From Candidatus Binatia bacterium (GTDB lineage Bacteria > Desulfobacterota > Binatia > Bin18), in assembly GCA_951812575.1 (NCBI GenBank), contig OX638322.1, positions 558,001-622,000 of the forward strand: a DNA stretch of 64,000 bases, in the 5' to 3' direction. The position numbers and the translations under genes were made by a program. The notes beneath the pieces were generated by a model. It had not been told where the DNA came from. It did no database searches and saw only the letters and a program-made list of their open reading frames with translations. Numbering within the stretch: position 1 is the first letter of the stretch; each line of letters starts with the position of its first letter. Below are positions 62,631 to 64,000 of this stretch, in pieces.

Positions 62631-63073
62631 CAGCGCCCCCCCTCGTATGGCGGCACACGCCCCAGTATGCTTGCGCGGAGGGGCTTCGGACGTCGCTCCC
62701 GCCGCATAAACCCGTCTCCGGTACCGATGTAGAGCGAGACGCACTCTACGATGTCACATGCACTCTCGCCCGGGTGCTGATCCCCGAAGAGGTAAGTCCA
62801 CGCCCCAGGCGACGAGAGCGCGATTCCGCAGGGGCGCGGGCATACGCTCAGGCACTCGGTGGACCTGACCTCCACGTGGTGGCCGAATGGGCTCTCATGG
62901 AACGTCGCGCGAAGCTCTTGATAGAGTTTGAAGCCGGCTCGACTCTCTCGTGGCTCACGCGGAGAGCCAGGTGCCCTACAGGACATGCAGACGTGAAGTA
63001 CGGATGACCGACGAAAGGTACCATGAGATGTCGGTGACCCCTTCGCTAAAACGGATGAGGCAGTTTCGGTCAT
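62630..63073 (-). CDS. DUF1636 (COG5469) predicted metal-binding protein
   Basis: 147 residues. Thioredoxin-like ferredoxin pattern with 'LHVCMSCRAPG' (CxxC), 'EVRSTECLSVCPRPCGIAL' (CxxxCxxxC) and 'AWTYLFGDQHPGE', ending 'ASILGRVPPYEGG', all typical of DUF1636. These proteins occur with CobW and B12/cobalt genes; a 2Fe-2S or metal site is predicted. It lies 52 nt after hupE and overlaps the cbiM start. Confidence 0.85.
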   Translation of the reverse strand: MTETASSVLAKGSPTSHGTFRRSSVLHVCMSCRAPGSPREPRESRAGFKLYQELRATFHESPFGHHVEVRSTECLSVCPRPCGIALSSPGAWTYLFGDQHPGESACDIVECVSLYIGTGDGFMRRERRPKPLRASILGRVPPYEGGR

Positions 63074-63125
63074 GCTGACTCCTCGGCCATGCGGCGGACC
63101 CGGTCCGGGGTCTGGCTTGGGTTTT

Positions 63126-63779
63126 CTAGACAGCCAGACCCAACATATTGAAGACGAGGCCTTCTATATTCTCAAGCGTGAGAATCGCGCCGACACCGGC
63201 AACAACAGCCCCGGCGAGGCGAGCATGAACATGTTTCGCCTCGGTCGCCTTCAGCAGCTCGTGAACAACAAAACCGGCCAGGAGTGCCAAGCCGTATTGC
63301 AGCAGGCCCAGCCCGCCCAAATAGCCCACCAGAACGGTCATCCCTGCTCCTGCTTCCTGGGCCGCGATCGGGTCGCCAAAGGCTGAGCCGTGGAACAGGC
63401 CGAAACCTGCGAAAAGTCCGACAGCCGGCGTAAGCCCCGTGGCACGCCCGGACAAAAGGAGACCGCCAACAACCAGAAGCGACAAGCTGATCGCAAATTC
63501 TTTGACGGGCAGGCCAAGGCCGAAACTCATCAGCAGGCACCCCAGCAGCATCGCGCCAATATAAGCGGCCGTTGCCAGTTTCGCGCGGCCAGTGTAGAGC
63601 GCCGCAATGCCAACGGCGATGACGAAGAAGAGATGATCAAAGCCCAAGACCGGGTGCCCGACGCCGGATAAGAGCCCGTCGGTGAATGTTTCCATTGGCA
63701 TGCCGCCGAGCGGGTGGTGTGCCAGGGCCGGAACCGTGCTCATGGTAAAAACGACCGCGGCCAAAAGGTATCGATTCAT
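63126..63779 (-). CDS. HupE/UreJ family nickel/cobalt permease
   Basis: 217 residues from the ATG at 63779 (GGGAGGAG upstream); the reading from 63866 runs through the operator. Signal/first helix 'YLLAAVVFTMSTVPALAHHP', then 'GVGHPVLGFDHLFFVIAVGIAALY', the His-Pro...Gly-x-Asp-His signature of HupE/UreJ, and a second site 'FGLFHGSAFGDP'. About six or seven membrane segments. It imports Ni2+ or Co2+. First gene of the metal cluster, behind a Fur/Zur-like box. Confidence 0.92.
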   Translation of the reverse strand: MNRYLLAAVVFTMSTVPALAHHPLGGMPMETFTDGLLSGVGHPVLGFDHLFFVIAVGIAALYTGRAKLATAAYIGAMLLGCLLMSFGLGLPVKEFAISLSLLVVGGLLLSGRATGLTPAVGLFAGFGLFHGSAFGDPIAAQEAGAGMTVLVGYLGGLGLLQYGLALLAGFVVHELLKATEAKHVHARLAGAVVAGVGAILTLENIEGLVFNMLGLAV

Positions 63780-63881
63780 TCTTTCTCCTCCCTCTGGAAA
63801 ACCCCCGACTTTGCCCTGATCATCATGATGGGAAAGATGATGACTGTTCGGTGCGTGGGAATTCACTTTTACATAATAAAT

Positions 63882-63900
63882 GTAATAGCAATGTTATTAC
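63882..63900 (-). promoter_or_regulatory. Fur-family (Zur-like) operator upstream of hupE
   Basis: A 19-bp 9-1-9 palindrome, GTAATAGCA-A-TGTTATTAC, one mismatch per arm, lies ~100 bp upstream of the hupE ATG in an AT-rich stretch. Size, symmetry and sequence resemble Zur boxes. It could put hupE and the following metal genes under zinc (or cobalt/nickel) control. Beyond it, to 64000, I see no supported gene; an open frame from an ATG at 63939 runs off the edge and may be the start of a plus-strand gene. Confidence 0.6.
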
Positions 63901-64000
63901 GATAATGGCCGAGAATTGTCAAGCTGACCCGGACTGCCATGGTTCTAGTGTGGGACGAGACACGAATCGAGCACAGCAAGAAGCGCCGAACGGTCAAACG

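Noticed and set aside
62115-62744. 209-residue protein upstream of cobW
   Set aside because: Its first half overlaps DUF1636 coding sequence and the cbiM remnant; the duplicated copy at 59211 shows the gene begins at 'MLINTSPRR'.

Overview
This 64 kb window has two characters. About a third of it (roughly 6.4-24.2 kb) is conserved housekeeping DNA. The rest is accessory DNA rich in catabolic-type flavoenzymes, hydrolases, envelope proteins and metal-homeostasis genes. Gene order (pheS-pheT next to ihfA-merR; thrS-infC-rpmI-rplT; rpsF-ssb-rpsR-rplI; ispE-prs-rplY-pth), moderately high GC, lipoprotein and outer-membrane-type proteins and the many LLM flavin enzymes, class III CoA-transferase and amidohydrolase-2 genes suggest an uncultured Gram-negative bacterium of the deltaproteobacterial / Tectomicrobia (Entotheonella-like) sort. 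That placement is inference; there is no rRNA gene here to settle it.

Layout. 0-0.8 kb: a Phd/VapC-type toxin-antitoxin pair. 0.8-6.3 kb: a minus-strand run of LLM oxidoreductase, methyltransferase, alpha/beta hydrolase, MFS carrier and acyl-CoA dehydrogenase. 6.4-9.4 kb: groEL without groES, and a D,D-carboxypeptidase. 9.5-24.2 kb: the translation core, with tRNA-Val(GAC) and tRNA-Gln(UUG), an infC that starts at a non-AUG codon, and two copies of one long hairpin, between pheS and pheT and between rpmI and rplT. 24.2-29.9 kb: LLM oxidoreductase, MFS, RidA, amidase, and a frameshifted aspartic protease gene. 30.4-42.4 kb: an envelope locus with three AMIN-TPR proteins, a DUF1302 porin-like protein, two tandem DUF1329 proteins, a TetR regulator and a lipoprotein. 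42.5-43.5 kb: a decayed IS630-type element. 43.6-57 kb: a second catabolic block (O-methyltransferase, hydroxyacid dehydrogenase, GlcG/HbpS protein, quinone reductase, SMP-30, cupin, CaiB/BaiF, two amidohydrolases, D-aminoacylase-like enzyme, two LLM oxidoreductases).

Inside the last block, at 54.86-55.86 kb, what looks like two ORFs is best read as one gene: a GST-N-like domain followed by an AhpD/carboxymuconolactone-decarboxylase domain whose CxxC motif is read as Cys-Phe-Tyr-Sec through an in-frame TGA. A small hairpin with an apical GT lies at the right distance downstream.

57.4-64 kb holds a metal-homeostasis cluster: HupE/UreJ permease, DUF1636 protein, a broken cbiM start, a 102-residue Cys-containing protein, a COG0523 (CobW-type) GTPase with its CxCC motif, an FAD oxidoreductase with a Cys-rich tail, a small membrane protein and a WD40 protein. 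A Fur/Zur-like 19-bp palindrome lies upstream of hupE. Duplicated pieces of the 102-residue gene and of the cobW end show that two related operons were joined in tandem and one copy collapsed by deletion. The cluster abuts a truncated GST gene, which marks a likely recombination boundary.

Strongest leads: the putative selenoprotein fusion; the twin hairpin with identical loops and a compensatory stem change; the rearranged zinc/cobalt cluster; and the AMIN-TPR/DUF1302/DUF1329 envelope locus.
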